From: Competibacter_A sp037045685
GTDB lineage: Bacteria; Pseudomonadota; Gammaproteobacteria; Competibacterales; Competibacteraceae
Direction: 5' to 3'
Length of the DNA: 64,000 nt
Assembly: GCA_037045685.1 (NCBI GenBank)
Contig: JBAOII010000011.1
Coordinates: forward strand, 124,001-188,000
This document shows positions 44,597 through 54,497 of this stretch, in pieces (the stretch's first letter is position 1; each line of letters begins with the position of its first letter). Made by a program: the position numbers and the translations under genes. The notes beneath the pieces are model-generated. The model saw nothing but the letters and a program-made list of their open reading frames with translations. It was not told the DNA's origin and did no database searches.

Positions 44597-45292
44597 GCGA
44601 GGACTATCGCGGCATTTTCGCCGACGGTCTCTGGGGCAACAATGTCGTCTTCGCCCAGATGTTGGCCTTGTGCCCGCTGATGGCGGTGACCACTACCGCC
44701 ACCAATGGTCTCGGTATGGGCTTGGCGACCACCGGGGTGTTGCTCGCTTCCAATGTCGTTATCGCCGGTTGCCGCGACCTGATCAGTCAGGAAGTGCGGA
44801 TTCCGGTGTTCGTGCTGCTGATCGCCGCGCTGGTGTCGCTGGCGGATATGGCGATCAATGCTTGGCTGCACGAGTTGTATAAGGTACTGGGGCTGTTTAT
44901 CCCCTTGATCGTGGTCAACTGTTCGGTGCTGGGCCGCGCCGAGGTTTTCGCTTCCAAGCGGGCGGTGCTGGCCTCGGCGGTGGACGGTCTGGCCATGGGA
45001 TTGGGCTATACCTTGGCCTTGATCCTGATCGGCGGTTGCCGAGAAATTCTGGGCAGCGCCACCCTGTTCGCTCATGCCTCGCTGTTGCTGGGTGACGGTT
45101 TTGCCTTTCTCGAAACCACGCTCATCCCGCAATACAAGGGCTTTCCTGCTGATGCTGCTACCGCCCGGTGGTTTTCTGGTGCTCGGGTTCCTGCTGGCCG
45201 GCAAACGGGCGGCGGAACGGCGCTGGGAGCGGCGGGCGGCGAGTCGGAGCAAGGCCCAAACCGGGGTGCAACAGTCGCCATCCGCCGCCTGA
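44593..45292 (+). CDS. rnfE: Rnf complex subunit RnfE (frameshifted near the C-terminus)
   Basis: About 232 residues, six membrane segments, homologous to RnfA. NNVVFAQMLALCPLMAVTTT and IPLIVVNCSVLGRAEVFASK carry the Cys. The last helix LLMLLPPGGFLVLGFLLAGK is in a different frame; reading TTT at 45142-45144 as TT joins it (QYKGFLLMLLPPGG). As written the protein runs into a repeat-encoded tail instead. Confidence 0.92.
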
Positions 45293-45301
45293 TACTTGGC
45301 T

Positions 45302-45382
45302 CCCGCCCTGTGTGGGAGAAGGGTCGGGGGTGAGGTCCTTGACTATCTCCCCTCGCCCCGTGGGAGAAGGGTCGGGGGAGAG
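45302..45382. repeat. Two copies of the dispersed palindromic repeat
   Basis: Degenerate copies at 45302-45336 and 45348-45382 (GGGAGAAGGGTCGGGGG as shared core), between rnfE and rnfH. Confidence 0.75.
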
Positions 45383-45417
45383 GGGTTTACGTCGCATTTG
45401 TAGATTGGGAGAGGATC

Positions 45418-45708
45418 ATGCAAGTCAGCGTTGCTTATACCGAACCATCGCATCAAATCTGGCTGTCCCTGGACGTGCCCGACGACAGCACGGTGCATCA
45501 AGCCATCGAGCGCTCCGGCATTCTGGCGCGTTGCCCGGACCTGGATTTGAAAAAGAACAAGGTCGGCGTCTTCGGCAAGATCACCAAGCTGACCGCGCCG
45601 CTCGCCGACGGCGACCGGGTGGAGATTTATCGGCCGATCACCGTCGATCCCAAGACCGTGCCGCAGCGGAAAATCGCCCTGCTGGACGAGGACGAGGACG
45701 ACGATTAG
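45418..45708 (+). CDS. rnfH: RnfH, ubiquitin-like accessory protein
   Basis: 96 residues. DSTVHQAIERSGILARCPDL and NKVGVFGKITKLTAPLADGD, then VEIYRPITVDPKTVPQRK, match RnfH. The end is very acidic (LLDEDEDDD). RnfH is found in nif-linked rnf operons; the exact function is unknown. GGAGAGG ribosome site. Confidence 0.92.
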   Translation: MQVSVAYTEPSHQIWLSLDVPDDSTVHQAIERSGILARCPDLDLKKNKVGVFGKITKLTAPLADGDRVEIYRPITVDPKTVPQRKIALLDEDEDDD

Positions 45709-45862
45709 CAAGCCCGGCAAAGCTATCTTTGTTCCCTCGCTTCGTGCCCAGCAATACCATCGCGGTCATCTAACCCATCATTTCGTTGAATTGCAGACGT
45801 GCGCTGGATAGCGCACTGGGCTGTCTTTCGTCTATACTTTGAATGTTGTTACCGGTTAACCC

Positions 45863-45902
45863 GCTGCCGTATAACTCGACCGTCAGAGAGTTATACGGCA
45901 GC
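45863..45902. promoter_or_regulatory. Perfect palindrome upstream of a toxin-antitoxin pair
   Basis: GCTGCCGTATAACTC and GAGTTATACGGCAGC, a perfect 15-bp inverted repeat with a 10-nt spacer, ending 23 bp before the antitoxin start. Such palindromes are common operators for autoregulated toxin-antitoxin operons. A GGTTAAC just left of it is probably chance. Confidence 0.55.
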
Positions 45903-45925
45903 CTAATAATTTTAGAGCTTCAGCC

Positions 45926-46162
45926 ATGACCGAACTACTCGAAAGAGCCATTACCGCAGTTAAAAAGCTTCCACCCGAAGTGCAAGATGCTATTGCAACA
46001 CGTTTACTTAGCGAAGTAGAAGATGAACAAGCGTGGAATCTACGCTTTGCGATGACTACCGATGCCCAATGGGATTGTTTGGCGGACAGGGTAAGACGCA
46101 GCATTGCTAAAGGAAAAACAACGGCGCTAGATGATGTTTTTCCACCCCAAAATCGTTCATGA
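45926..46162 (+). CDS. Antitoxin-like protein
   Basis: 78 residues. LLERAITAVKKLPPEVQDAI, then ATRLLSEVEDEQAW, is typical of small antitoxins paired with RelE/ParE-type toxins. A segment near the end (IAKGKTTALDDVFPPQ) would wrap the toxin. It overlaps the toxin gene by 4 bp (ATGA). A/T-richer than its neighbours. Confidence 0.78.
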   Translation: MTELLERAITAVKKLPPEVQDAIATRLLSEVEDEQAWNLRFAMTTDAQWDCLADRVRRSIAKGKTTALDDVFPPQNRS

Positions 46163-46428
46163 AATCGAGTGTCACCAAGGAATTTCGGGAACTGCTCGAT
46201 CAACTTCCGATAGAGGTACAACAGCAAGCTGGTCGAGCCTACGCAATTTGGCGTGCCAACCCCTATCACAACAGTCTGCAATTTAAGCGAGTCAGCCAAA
46301 GACAGCCGATCTACTCGGCCCGTATCAGTATTGGTTATCGCGCTTTGGGGTTACGGGAAAATGATCAGATTTACTGGTTTTGGATAGGCGCTCATGCCGA
46401 GTACGACGAATTGCTCAAGCGGCTGTAA
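46159..46428 (+). CDS. RelE/ParE-type toxin
   Basis: 89 residues. QAGRAYAIWRANPYHNSLQF, YSARISIGYRALGLRENDQI and YWFWIGAHAEYDELLKRL show the RelE/HigB fold pattern of this small toxin group. Which target it has (ribosome-bound mRNA or gyrase) cannot be told. Second gene of the pair. Confidence 0.8.
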   Translation: MKSSVTKEFRELLDQLPIEVQQQAGRAYAIWRANPYHNSLQFKRVSQRQPIYSARISIGYRALGLRENDQIYWFWIGAHAEYDELLKRL

Positions 46429-46456
46429 ACGGTAGCCGCGCAAAAGCAGTTTTTGA

Positions 46457-48960
46457 TTATCCAGGCCCGCTCAACGCCTTTCCGGCCCGAGTTCCAACCG
46501 ATACTTCGCCGGTCCGGGTCTCCAGTGGCGACGGCTCTCCCTTCGCCCAGGCGTCGAAGCCGGCCCGGTAGAAGGGCGACAGCGGATGGCCGCTTTGTCC
46601 GCCGGGTACGTGCAGGATACCGGCCGTTTCCCGCCCCGGCGCCACCACCAGCCGCTCGGACGCGCCGCTGGTCGATGTCTGAATGCGCGGCATGTACAGA
46701 TCGCCGGGCAGGGATAGCGTCGGCATGTCGAGCCAAGCGCTCAGCCAGGGCAGGGTGCGGCTGAAGGGATGCCGGATGCCGATCCGGTTGTAATCGCCCC
46801 AGGTGTGCGCGGCCAGCGGCCGGCCGTCGGCGGTCAATTTCTCCCGTGCGGCATCCGCCGCTTCCAGCAGCAAGGCCGGCCAATCGGGATAACGCGGATC
46901 GAGCAGATGCGGCGGGCGCTGGGAAACGAGTTGCCACAACGGGCCTTCGTGCTGGCGGAACAGGGTGTAATCGAAGCGCGGGTCGGCTTGCCGGCAAGCG
47001 GTGGTCAGCGGCCCGAATACCCGGTCGCGGACCTCCTCGCGAAACGCGCGGACCAGCCGGTAGCCGACCGAATCGACCGCCGCTCGTCCGCCCCAGTCGG
47101 TGACATAGTGCTTGACCTCCTCCCGCCGCGAATCGGCGCCGGTCGCTGCCGGCGTCAGCGTCGCCAGCAACAGTCGCTGCCAGCGTTCGAGAAACAGGGC
47201 GCGGTCATCGAGTTGCAGCTTCAAAAAATCCGTCTCGCCGAACCGATCCCGCTCCCGCAAGCCATCCCGGATTTGCCGGGCGCGTGCGCCAAGCGCGTAG
47301 CCGCCATCCCCGAGTTGCGCCAGCCACGTCTCCGTCCACCACCCGGCCGTTGGCGGTCCACAGCCGGCCGTCGGGCGGATCGACGATGCGCGGATACTCG
47401 GCCGGTTCCAGCCAGCCGGACCAGCCGCGCCGCCCGTCCGCCCAAGAAGACGGCAGGTGACCGTCGTGGCCGAAACGGCGCGGGATCGGGCCGGAAAGCG
47501 TCCAGGCGATGCGGCCGTCGGCGCCGGCCAGGAGGATATTTTGGGTCGGCGCACCGGCCCGGTTGGCGATGGCGAGCGCCGTTTCCAGCGTGTCCGCCCG
47601 CTCCAGCGCCAGCAGGCCGAGATTGATCGCTCGCGGATCGTGGGCCACCCAGCGCAACGCCCGTTGCCTGCCCCGGTCATCGCGGTCCACCACCGGACCC
47701 CAAATCGTTTCCAGAATCTCCAGCGTTTCGGGAGCGCTATCCTTGACGGCGAGCGTTTCTTGAATGCGCTCGAACGGCTTGGGTCCGTCGGGCGTTCGAT
47801 AGCCCGCGCCGTCCGCCGTGGGTTCCAAAACCACCAGATCGCTCCAGTCTCCTTCGCTGTTGGTGTAGCCCCAGGCGAGGTGGCCGTTGCTGCCGGCGAC
47901 GATGGCCGGCGTACCCGGCAGCATCACCCCTTCGACCCGGCGCTGCCGGCCTTGCTCGTCGGGGAAAACCAGGGCGGCCCGATACCAGATGTTGGGCACG
48001 CGCAAGGCCAGATGCATGTCGTTGGCCAGCAGCGCGCCGCCGTGGGCGGTCAGCCGGCCGGCGACCGCCCAGTTGTTGCTGCCGCTGGTGGTTTCGGATA
48101 GCCGTTCCGCTCCTCCAAAAAGGAAGGAGGAGATCGGGAAGAGGGAATGGACGGCTGAAACTTCGGCCCTCGCTCCCGGCCCCTCTCCCAGCTGGGAGAG
48201 GGGAGCGGTTGTGGCGCAGATCGAAAACCGCTGGACCGGGTAGGGGAGGCGATGCAAAGGGTTCGCCCTCAAGCGGCGCGTCCCAGTCGGTGCCGGGCGG
48301 ATCGAGGAAGGCGGCGAGTTCGGGCGGCAACCGCTCGCGCAGCACCCCGCGCGCCGCTTCGCGCGCCCGTTGCGAGCCCTGAAGATCCAAGTACATGGCA
48401 TAGACCGCCAACAGGGTATCCTCGGGTCGCCACGGTTCGGGCGCGGTCCGCAGCAGCAGGTATTCGAACGGTGGGGCGGCCAGCGCGGCGAGCCCCGCGT
48501 TCACCCCATCCACATAGGCCGCGATCAAGGTTCGATCTTCGTCCGTCGCCATCGCCGCGATCTGGCGGGCGCGATGGCGAAAGCGGTGTATGCGGTTGGC
48601 GCGATCCAGCTCCAGCGCCGCCGGACCGAACAAGGCCGCCAGCTCGCCCGCCGCCGCGCGCCGCAGCAAGTCCATTTGGAAAAACCGTTCCTGAGCGTGG
48701 ACGAAACCTGTAGCGCGAGCCACATCCGAGCGAGTTTCGCCCCGGACGGTGGGAACGCCCAAGGCGTCACGTTCGACGGTGACCGGCGAGTTCAATCCGG
48801 CCACCGTCGCCGCACCGTCCAATTGCGGCAGGCTGCCGTGCAGTTGGAGATACAGCCAGCCGCCGCCTCCAGCCAGCAGCGCCGGCAAGCCAGCCCCGGC
48901 CAGCAGTAGCCATCGCCGCCAACGCTTGCGGAATCGCGATGGATTGCCAAGTAGGCGCAT
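46457..48960 (-). pseudogene. Penicillin acylase-family protein, broken by frameshifts and a repeat
   Basis: The gene is spread over three frames. The first covers the membrane/signal start (WLLLAGAGLPALLAGGGGWL) and the alpha chain up to VFDLRHN. The second, after a repeat copy (48166-48206), contains SGSNNWAVAGRL, whose Ser after Gly would be the N-terminal nucleophile of the beta chain, down to RVVDGD. The third starts at WLAQLGDGGYALGARARQIR, joined by removing one base near 47325, and runs to the end. Ntn-hydrolases of this family cleave amides such as acyl-homoserine lactones or beta-lactams. The repeat lies in the spacer between chains, where length may be tolerated. Confidence 0.85.
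48166..48206. repeat. Dispersed palindromic repeat inside the penicillin acylase gene
   Basis: CCCTCGCTCCCGGCCCCTCT then CCCAGCTGGGAGAGGGGAG. It lies between the alpha-chain and beta-chain coding regions at the first change of frame. Confidence 0.82.
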
Positions 48961-49149
48961 ATGTTCCTGACCCTCGGTTTCTCTCCCAATAATTCAGGCG
49001 GCGGATTCGCCAGCAAACAGCGAACGCCCGGCGCCGCGGCGATTTGCCATCAAGCCGATTGCCGACGGCCCATGATATGATTCCCTTACTCGCGCCGATC
49101 CCATTCGCGCGAGCCGCCACTCCTAACAATAAACTCCGAGGGAACCATC

Positions 49150-49476
49150 ATGACGAATCAAACCCCCGACAATAGCCGCCGCCGCTTCATCAAGCTGACC
49201 GCCATCGGCTTGGCCGCCGCGCCGTTCGCCAACGCCCTGCTGAGTGGAACCGCTCGCGCTGCCGATCTGATCAGCGAGGCCGATCCGCAGGCGTCGGCGC
49301 TGGGTTACAAGGCGGATGCCACCAAGGCCGAGAAGCGCACCGACGCCACCGCGCATTGCGCCAATTGCGGCCTGTACACCGGCAAAGCGGGCGACGCCAG
49401 CGGCCCGTGCGCGATTTTCCAGGGCAAGCTGGTCGCCGCCAACGGCTGGTGCACCGCCTGGGTGAAGAAGGCTTAA
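49150..49476 (+). CDS. High-potential iron-sulfur protein (HiPIP)
   Basis: 108 residues. Twin-arginine signal NSRRRFIKLTAIGLAAAPFA with cleavage after ARA. The mature part has the HiPIP Cys pattern: HCANCGLYTG, SGPCAIFQGK and NGWCTAWVKK. Periplasmic one-electron carrier with a [4Fe-4S] 3+/2+ cluster, common in purple bacteria and some heterotrophic gammaproteobacteria. Confidence 0.94.
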   Translation: MTNQTPDNSRRRFIKLTAIGLAAAPFANALLSGTARAADLISEADPQASALGYKADATKAEKRTDATAHCANCGLYTGKAGDASGPCAIFQGKLVAANGWCTAWVKKA

Positions 49477-49502
49477 TCCGGCCGGAACGCTGCGCGAAAG
49501 CG

Positions 49503-49538
49503 CCCCTCTCCCCGCGGGAGAGGGGCTGGGGGTGAGGG
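49503..49538. repeat. Dispersed palindromic repeat copy
   Basis: CCCCTCTCCCCGCGGGAGAG then GGGCTGGGGGTGAGGG, between the HiPIP gene and the RimK-like gene. Confidence 0.85.
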
Positions 49539-49560
49539 TGCACCCGCGAGACCCTCCCGC

Positions 49561-51042
49561 TCATTTCCCCCGCTTGCGATCCAGCCGCCAGACGAAATCC
49601 TCGATGATCTTGCGGTACACGTCTTCCTTGAGCACCGCATCCTCGATGCCGTGATCGATGTTGGGGTTGTCGTTGATTTCGATCACCACCACGCCCTTGG
49701 CGGTCTGTTTCAGATCGACGCCGTAGAAGCCGTTGCCGATCAGGCCGGCGGCCTTGAGCGCGGTTTTGACCACGATCTCCGGCGCGTCCTCGACCCGGAA
49801 GGTTTTGGAATCGCCCTCGCGGACGCCGCGCTCCTGGCCGGGTTCGTGGTTGTAAATCTGCCAGTGCTCCTTGGACATGAAATACTGGCAAACATACAGG
49901 GGCGTCCGGTTGAGAATGCCCACCCGCCAGTCGAAATCGGTGTAGAGAAACTCCTGCGCCAGCACCAGATCGGATGATTTGAACAGCCGGCCGGCCACTT
50001 CCAGCAGTTCGGCGCGGTCGCCGACCTTGAACACCCCGCGCGAGAACGAGCCGTCGGGAATTTTCAGCACGATGGGATAGGGGATCTCGTTGTCCACCCG
50101 CTCCAGATTGTCGCGGCGGACGATGACGGTCTTGGGCGTGCGGATGCGATGGGTGCGCAGCAGTTCGTCCAGGTACACCTTGTTAGTGCACTTGAGGATG
50201 GAATCGGGGTCGTCGATGACCACCATCCCTTCGCTCTCCGCCTTCTTGGCGAACTGGTAGGTGTAATGGTCGATGCCGGTGGTTTCGCGGATGAACAGCG
50301 CGTCGAATTCGGCCAGCCGGCCGTAGTCCTTCTTCTCGATCAGCTCGACGTTGACCCCGAATTCGCGGCCGGTTTTGACGAACTGTTGCAGGGCCTTGGG
50401 GTTGGAGGGCGGCATGGCCTCTTTGGGATTGTGCAGCACCGCCAAGTCGTAGCGGTAGTTGCTGCGCGCCCGAGGTTGCCGCCAGCGCCGGCTCAGATAG
50501 GTGGTCAGCGCGCCCATGAACATCTCTTCCTGCTCGCCGGACAGGGAGTGCAGGTGCAGCGCCTTGAGGGTGGCGATGCGCCATTGCCCTTGCAGGCGGA
50601 ATTCCACCCGCAGCAGCGGCGCCCGGAAAACGCCGAACAGTTGCCGCGCCAGCTCCTGCAATTCCTTGGCCGGGCACTGGCCGAAATAGATGTCCAGCTC
50701 GAACGCGGTGGCGGTGAAGCCGGGCCGGGGTTTGCCCAGCACCTGCTGGACGTGGTCGTCCAAATCCTCGATATCGAGGCTGTAAATGGACTTGCGGCTG
50801 AGGTCGTTGAGGGTGCGCACGCTGGGGATGACCCGGTGGCGGCGGGCCTCGGCCAGCAGCGAGCAGTAGTAGCCGACGCTCAGATAGCGGTAGCTGCGGC
50901 AAAGGTTCAACACCCGCAGGTTGCGGCCGGTGGAGGAGTATTCGGGTTTGGCCAGATAGTCCTTGGCGGCGACGACGGGTAGCTTCGGGAAATGGGTTTT
51001 CCAGTCGGTGGGGTTTTCCACCAGAATGATGTGATCGGCCAT
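49561..51042 (-). CDS. RimK-like ATP-grasp ligase with N-terminal extension
   Basis: 493 residues. The N-terminal 200 residues (ILVENPTDWKTHFPKLPVVA and RVLNLCRSYRYLSVGYYCSL) are the RLAN-type domain. The rest is an ATP-grasp domain: IPYPIVLKIPDGSFSRGVFK in the nucleotide-binding part, and NGFYGVDLKQTAKGVVVIEI then NDNPNIDHG with the metal ligands. Such enzymes join amino acids to a carboxylate; the substrate is unknown. The upstream gene in the same direction is a GNAT/C39 fusion, a pairing seen elsewhere. Gap 38 bp. Confidence 0.9.
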   Translation of the reverse strand: MADHIILVENPTDWKTHFPKLPVVAAKDYLAKPEYSSTGRNLRVLNLCRSYRYLSVGYYCSLLAEARRHRVIPSVRTLNDLSRKSIYSLDIEDLDDHVQQVLGKPRPGFTATAFELDIYFGQCPAKELQELARQLFGVFRAPLLRVEFRLQGQWRIATLKALHLHSLSGEQEEMFMGALTTYLSRRWRQPRARSNYRYDLAVLHNPKEAMPPSNPKALQQFVKTGREFGVNVELIEKKDYGRLAEFDALFIRETTGIDHYTYQFAKKAESEGMVVIDDPDSILKCTNKVYLDELLRTHRIRTPKTVIVRRDNLERVDNEIPYPIVLKIPDGSFSRGVFKVGDRAELLEVAGRLFKSSDLVLAQEFLYTDFDWRVGILNRTPLYVCQYFMSKEHWQIYNHEPGQERGVREGDSKTFRVEDAPEIVVKTALKAAGLIGNGFYGVDLKQTAKGVVVIEINDNPNIDHGIEDAVLKEDVYRKIIEDFVWRLDRKRGK

Positions 51043-51080
51043 CGGTGTAAAACGGTGCTCCTGACGCTGCGAAATTCCGG

Positions 51081-52208
51081 TTAAGGCGGTGTGGGCGCCG
51101 GCGGTTCGGGCCGGCGGTCAGAACGGTAGAGGATCAGCACGGCCTTTTGTCCGGCTTTGCCGTAGCGGGCCATGCGCTGAAACTCCCGGTGGGGAATCGG
51201 CATGTTGATGGAATCGGTGATGGTTTGACCTTTCTCGGTATCGACCAGAGGATCGTGGACATAGATGTAGTGATCGTCGAAGCCGGTGACCACCACCCAG
51301 TGCGGGAAGCGCTCGCCGTAAATGCGATAAGAGCTGATCAGCACCAGCGCGATGCCGCCGGCCTCGAACTTCTGGCGCAGCTCGTCCACCCCCAGGCTGC
51401 CCCGGCGCAGCACGACCGGCAACTGGCTCAGCTCCTCGATCCAGTCCTCCTGCACCAGCCGCATCACCTCTTTTTTCTCCGGGCTGCGCACCGAATCGAC
51501 CAGGAAAACGTGGTCTTCGTTCACGTGAATTTCCAGGTCGAAACCGCGCCGGTGGGCCGACAGCGCCAGCCCGTAGGGACCGCAGCCGCCGTGGCCGGAG
51601 GTCATGAAAATGGTGGTGGCTTCGCGCCACAACCGCAGTTCCAGCTTGCGGTCGAGTTCGAGGGCCGGGTCCAGCGCCTTCATCGCCATCATCAGCGCGG
51701 CCGGGCCGCAAGTGAAATCCAGGGTTTGCCGGTAGTACGGCACCTTGACCAGATCGGCCCGCAAGTACGGGACCAGGCGCTTTTCGAAGCGCAGCGCATC
51801 CATGTGGTCTTCGTAGTAGTCCGGCGCTTCCTCGAACTGGCGGTAGCCGTGGCGGCGGAACAGCGCCAGCGAAGCGGGATTGTCGCGGCGAACTTCCAGA
51901 CGCATCGACACGCAGTCCCGTTCCAGCGCGGCGGTTTCGGCGGCTTCCAGCAAGCGGTCGCCGATGCCGCGCCGCCCGTTCTCGGGATGGACGGCGATGG
52001 AATAGAGCCGGGCCATCGACGTGCCGCGCGAGAACAGCAGCAGCACGTAGCCGCGAATTTGGCCGTCGTGCTCGTCCAGCAAGGTGACGGCGTTGCCGTG
52101 AGTCAGCAGGTGGCGGAAGCTGCGGCGAGAGAGGCGGTCCGTCGCGAAGCACCGGTTCTCGATGGCGAGCAGCGCCGGAATGTCGTCCAAGGTGGCGTGA
52201 CGCAGCAT
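51081..52208 (-). CDS. Fused GNAT acetyltransferase and C39-like peptidase
   Basis: 375 residues from the ATG at 52208. Residues 1-150 are a GNAT domain (YSIAVHPENGRRGIGDRLLE is the acetyl-CoA loop). From about 155 a C39-like domain follows: LDFTCGPAALMMAMKAL with the Cys, FPHWVVVTGFDDHYIYVHDP with the His and Asp. All three catalytic residues are present. Together with the RimK-like ligase it may make or modify a small peptide; this is an inference from pairing. Confidence 0.88.
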   Translation of the reverse strand: MLRHATLDDIPALLAIENRCFATDRLSRRSFRHLLTHGNAVTLLDEHDGQIRGYVLLLFSRGTSMARLYSIAVHPENGRRGIGDRLLEAAETAALERDCVSMRLEVRRDNPASLALFRRHGYRQFEEAPDYYEDHMDALRFEKRLVPYLRADLVKVPYYRQTLDFTCGPAALMMAMKALDPALELDRKLELRLWREATTIFMTSGHGGCGPYGLALSAHRRGFDLEIHVNEDHVFLVDSVRSPEKKEVMRLVQEDWIEELSQLPVVLRRGSLGVDELRQKFEAGGIALVLISSYRIYGERFPHWVVVTGFDDHYIYVHDPLVDTEKGQTITDSINMPIPHREFQRMARYGKAGQKAVLILYRSDRRPEPPAPTPP

Positions 52209-52422
52209 GGCGGTTCGGGGTGCGAAAATAATCGGTGGCGGGAAACGAGCGGAGATGGGCGAAGCGGCATAACGGCGGCCGACGCGCGGATGCGATCCGG
52301 GGTGGGCGTGAAGCCGGCGCCGGTTAGCCGCACGGCAAGTCGCGCCGCGAACGGTGCTTCCACCGGGTTGGCCTGCTGTTATTATCACGCAGTACCCACC
52401 GCCATCGCCAGCGATAATCATC

Positions 52423-53583
52423 ATGCAAACCGTTTCTTCCCGCCTGTTGGACCGCATTCGCCGGTTGATCGCCACCCCGTCGGTCAGCAGCGTGTCGCCG
52501 CAGTTCGACCAGAGCAACCGGGCGGTCATCGATCTGCTGGCCGGCTGGCTGGAGGAAGCGGGTTTCGCGGTGCGGATCGAGCCGCTGCCGGAGCGGCCGG
52601 ACAAAGCCAACCTGATCGCCACGCTGGGCGGCGGGCCGGGCGGGCTGGTGCTGGCCGGGCACACCGACACCGTGCCGTTCGACGCCGGGCGCTGGCGTCA
52701 CGATCCTTTCGGTGGAACGGTCGCGGAGGAGCGGATTTACGGGCTCGGCTCGGCGGACATGAAGTCCTTTTTGGCGCTGGCGATCGAAGCGGCGCGGGAA
52801 TTCGCCGCGCGGGATCTGCGGCAGCCGCTGGTCGTTCTGGCCACGGCGGACGAGGAGAGCAGCATGAGCGGGGCGCGGGCGCTGGCGGCGGCGGGCCGGC
52901 CGCTGGGTCGGCACGCGGTGATCGGCGAGCCGACGGGTTTGAAGCCGGTGCGGATGCACAAGGGCATCTTGATGGAGGCGATTCGGCTGGAGGGCCGCTC
53001 CGGGCATTCCAGCAATCCGGCGCTGGGCGCGAGCGCGCTGGAAGGGATGCACCGGGTCATCGGCGAACTGCTGCGCTGGCGGGCGGAATTGCAGGCGCGC
53101 TACCGCAATCCGCTGTTCGAGGTGGCGGTGCCGACGCTCAATCTGGGGCGCATTCACGGCGGCGACAATCCCAATCGGATCTGCGCCGATTGCGAGTTGC
53201 ACATCGACATCCGGCCGCTGCCGGGCATGACGCTGGCCGAATTGCGCGGCGCGCTGCACCAGCGGCTGGAGCGTCTGTTGGCGGACGGTGATCTGAAGCT
53301 GAGTTTCGAGCCGCTGTTTTCGGGGGTCGAGGCGCTGGATACGCCGGCAACGGCGGCCATCGTGCGGGCGACCGAGGATTTGACCGGAGCGCCGGCCGGC
53401 GTGGTGGGCTTCGGCACCGAGGGACCGTATTTGAATGCGCTGGGCATGGAGACGGTGATTCTCGGCCCCGGCAGCGTGGATTGCGCCCATCAGCCGGACG
53501 AGTTCTTGCCGCTGGCGGCGCTGCAACCGACGCTGGACTTGTTGCGGGGGTTGATCGGGCGGTTCTGCGTGACCCCCGAATGA
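52423..53583 (+). CDS. argE: Acetylornithine deacetylase ArgE
   Basis: 386 residues, M20 zinc peptidase family. The metal site is in LVLAGHTDTVPFDAGRW, ATADEESSMSGARAL and VIGEPTGLKPVRMHKG. The dimerisation domain has GHSSNPALGASALEGMHRVI. The late PGSVDCAHQPDEFLPLA carries the last metal His. It removes acetyl from N-acetylornithine in arginine synthesis. The stop overlaps the next gene by 4 bp. Confidence 0.92.
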   Translation: MQTVSSRLLDRIRRLIATPSVSSVSPQFDQSNRAVIDLLAGWLEEAGFAVRIEPLPERPDKANLIATLGGGPGGLVLAGHTDTVPFDAGRWRHDPFGGTVAEERIYGLGSADMKSFLALAIEAAREFAARDLRQPLVVLATADEESSMSGARALAAAGRPLGRHAVIGEPTGLKPVRMHKGILMEAIRLEGRSGHSSNPALGASALEGMHRVIGELLRWRAELQARYRNPLFEVAVPTLNLGRIHGGDNPNRICADCELHIDIRPLPGMTLAELRGALHQRLERLLADGDLKLSFEPLFSGVEALDTPATAAIVRATEDLTGAPAGVVGFGTEGPYLNALGMETVILGPGSVDCAHQPDEFLPLAALQPTLDLLRGLIGRFCVTPE

Positions 53584-54497
53584 ACAATCTTCCGCTCATC
53601 CTCGGGGCGCTGGGGCCGATCTTCGCGCTGATTTTGCTGGGTCTGGGCTTGCGGCGGCTGCGATTTCCCGGCGACGGTTTCTGGCCGGCGGCCGAGCGTT
53701 TCACCTACTTTATCCTGTTTCCGGCCCTGCTGGTCCACCATCTGGCGCTGGCCCGGCTGGGCGATTACGCGGTGGGGCCGGTGGCGGCGGTCATCGTCGC
53801 GCTGCTGCTGGGCATGACCTCGGTGGTTTATGCCGTTCGACCGTGGTTCAAGGTGGACGGGCCGGCGTTCACCTCGGTCTATCAGGGCGTGATCCGCTTC
53901 AACACCTACGTCGGGTTGGCGGTGGTGCTGGCGGTGTTCCACGCCGAGGGCGGCACGGTGGCAGCGCTGGTGATGGCGATCATGATTCCGCTGATCAACG
54001 TGCTGTGCGTGCTGGTGCTGAACGTCCACGCCGGCGGTTCGGCGACCGTTGGCGGGGTGCTGCGGGGCTTGCTCGCCAATCCGCTGATTCTGGCCTGTCT
54101 GATCGGCATCGGTTTGAACGTGACCGGCATCGGGCTGCCGTGGGGATCGGCGGCGGTGCTGGAGATTCTGGCGCGGGCGGCGCTGCCGCTGGGATTGCTG
54201 GCGGTGGGGGCGGGGTTGCGGGTGGATGCGCTGGCCCGGCCGGGATTGTTGGTCGGGACCGGCGCGCTGAAATTGCTGGGAGCCCCGGCGCTGGCCGGAA
54301 TCCTGTGCGGGCTGGTGCAGCCCGGACGGTTGGAGACGGCGGTGCTGGTGACCTTCGCGGCGCTGCCGAGCGCCTCGACCGCTTACATTCTGGCCCGGCA
54401 ACTGGGCGGCGACGCCCCGCTGATCGCGATGATCGTCACGGTGGAAATCACGCTGGCGATGATGACGTTGCCGCTGGTGCTGGTGTGGGTGGTGTGA
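53580..54497 (+). CDS. AEC (auxin efflux carrier) family transporter
   Basis: 305 residues with about ten membrane segments in two sets of five, the AEC/BASS-like fold. SVYQGVIRFNTYVGLAVVLA and FAALPSASTAYILARQLGGD are conserved AEC positions. Substrate unknown, probably a small organic or amino acid. Coupled to argE by an ATGA overlap. Confidence 0.9.
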   Translation: MNNLPLILGALGPIFALILLGLGLRRLRFPGDGFWPAAERFTYFILFPALLVHHLALARLGDYAVGPVAAVIVALLLGMTSVVYAVRPWFKVDGPAFTSVYQGVIRFNTYVGLAVVLAVFHAEGGTVAALVMAIMIPLINVLCVLVLNVHAGGSATVGGVLRGLLANPLILACLIGIGLNVTGIGLPWGSAAVLEILARAALPLGLLAVGAGLRVDALARPGLLVGTGALKLLGAPALAGILCGLVQPGRLETAVLVTFAALPSASTAYILARQLGGDAPLIAMIVTVEITLAMMTLPLVLVWVV

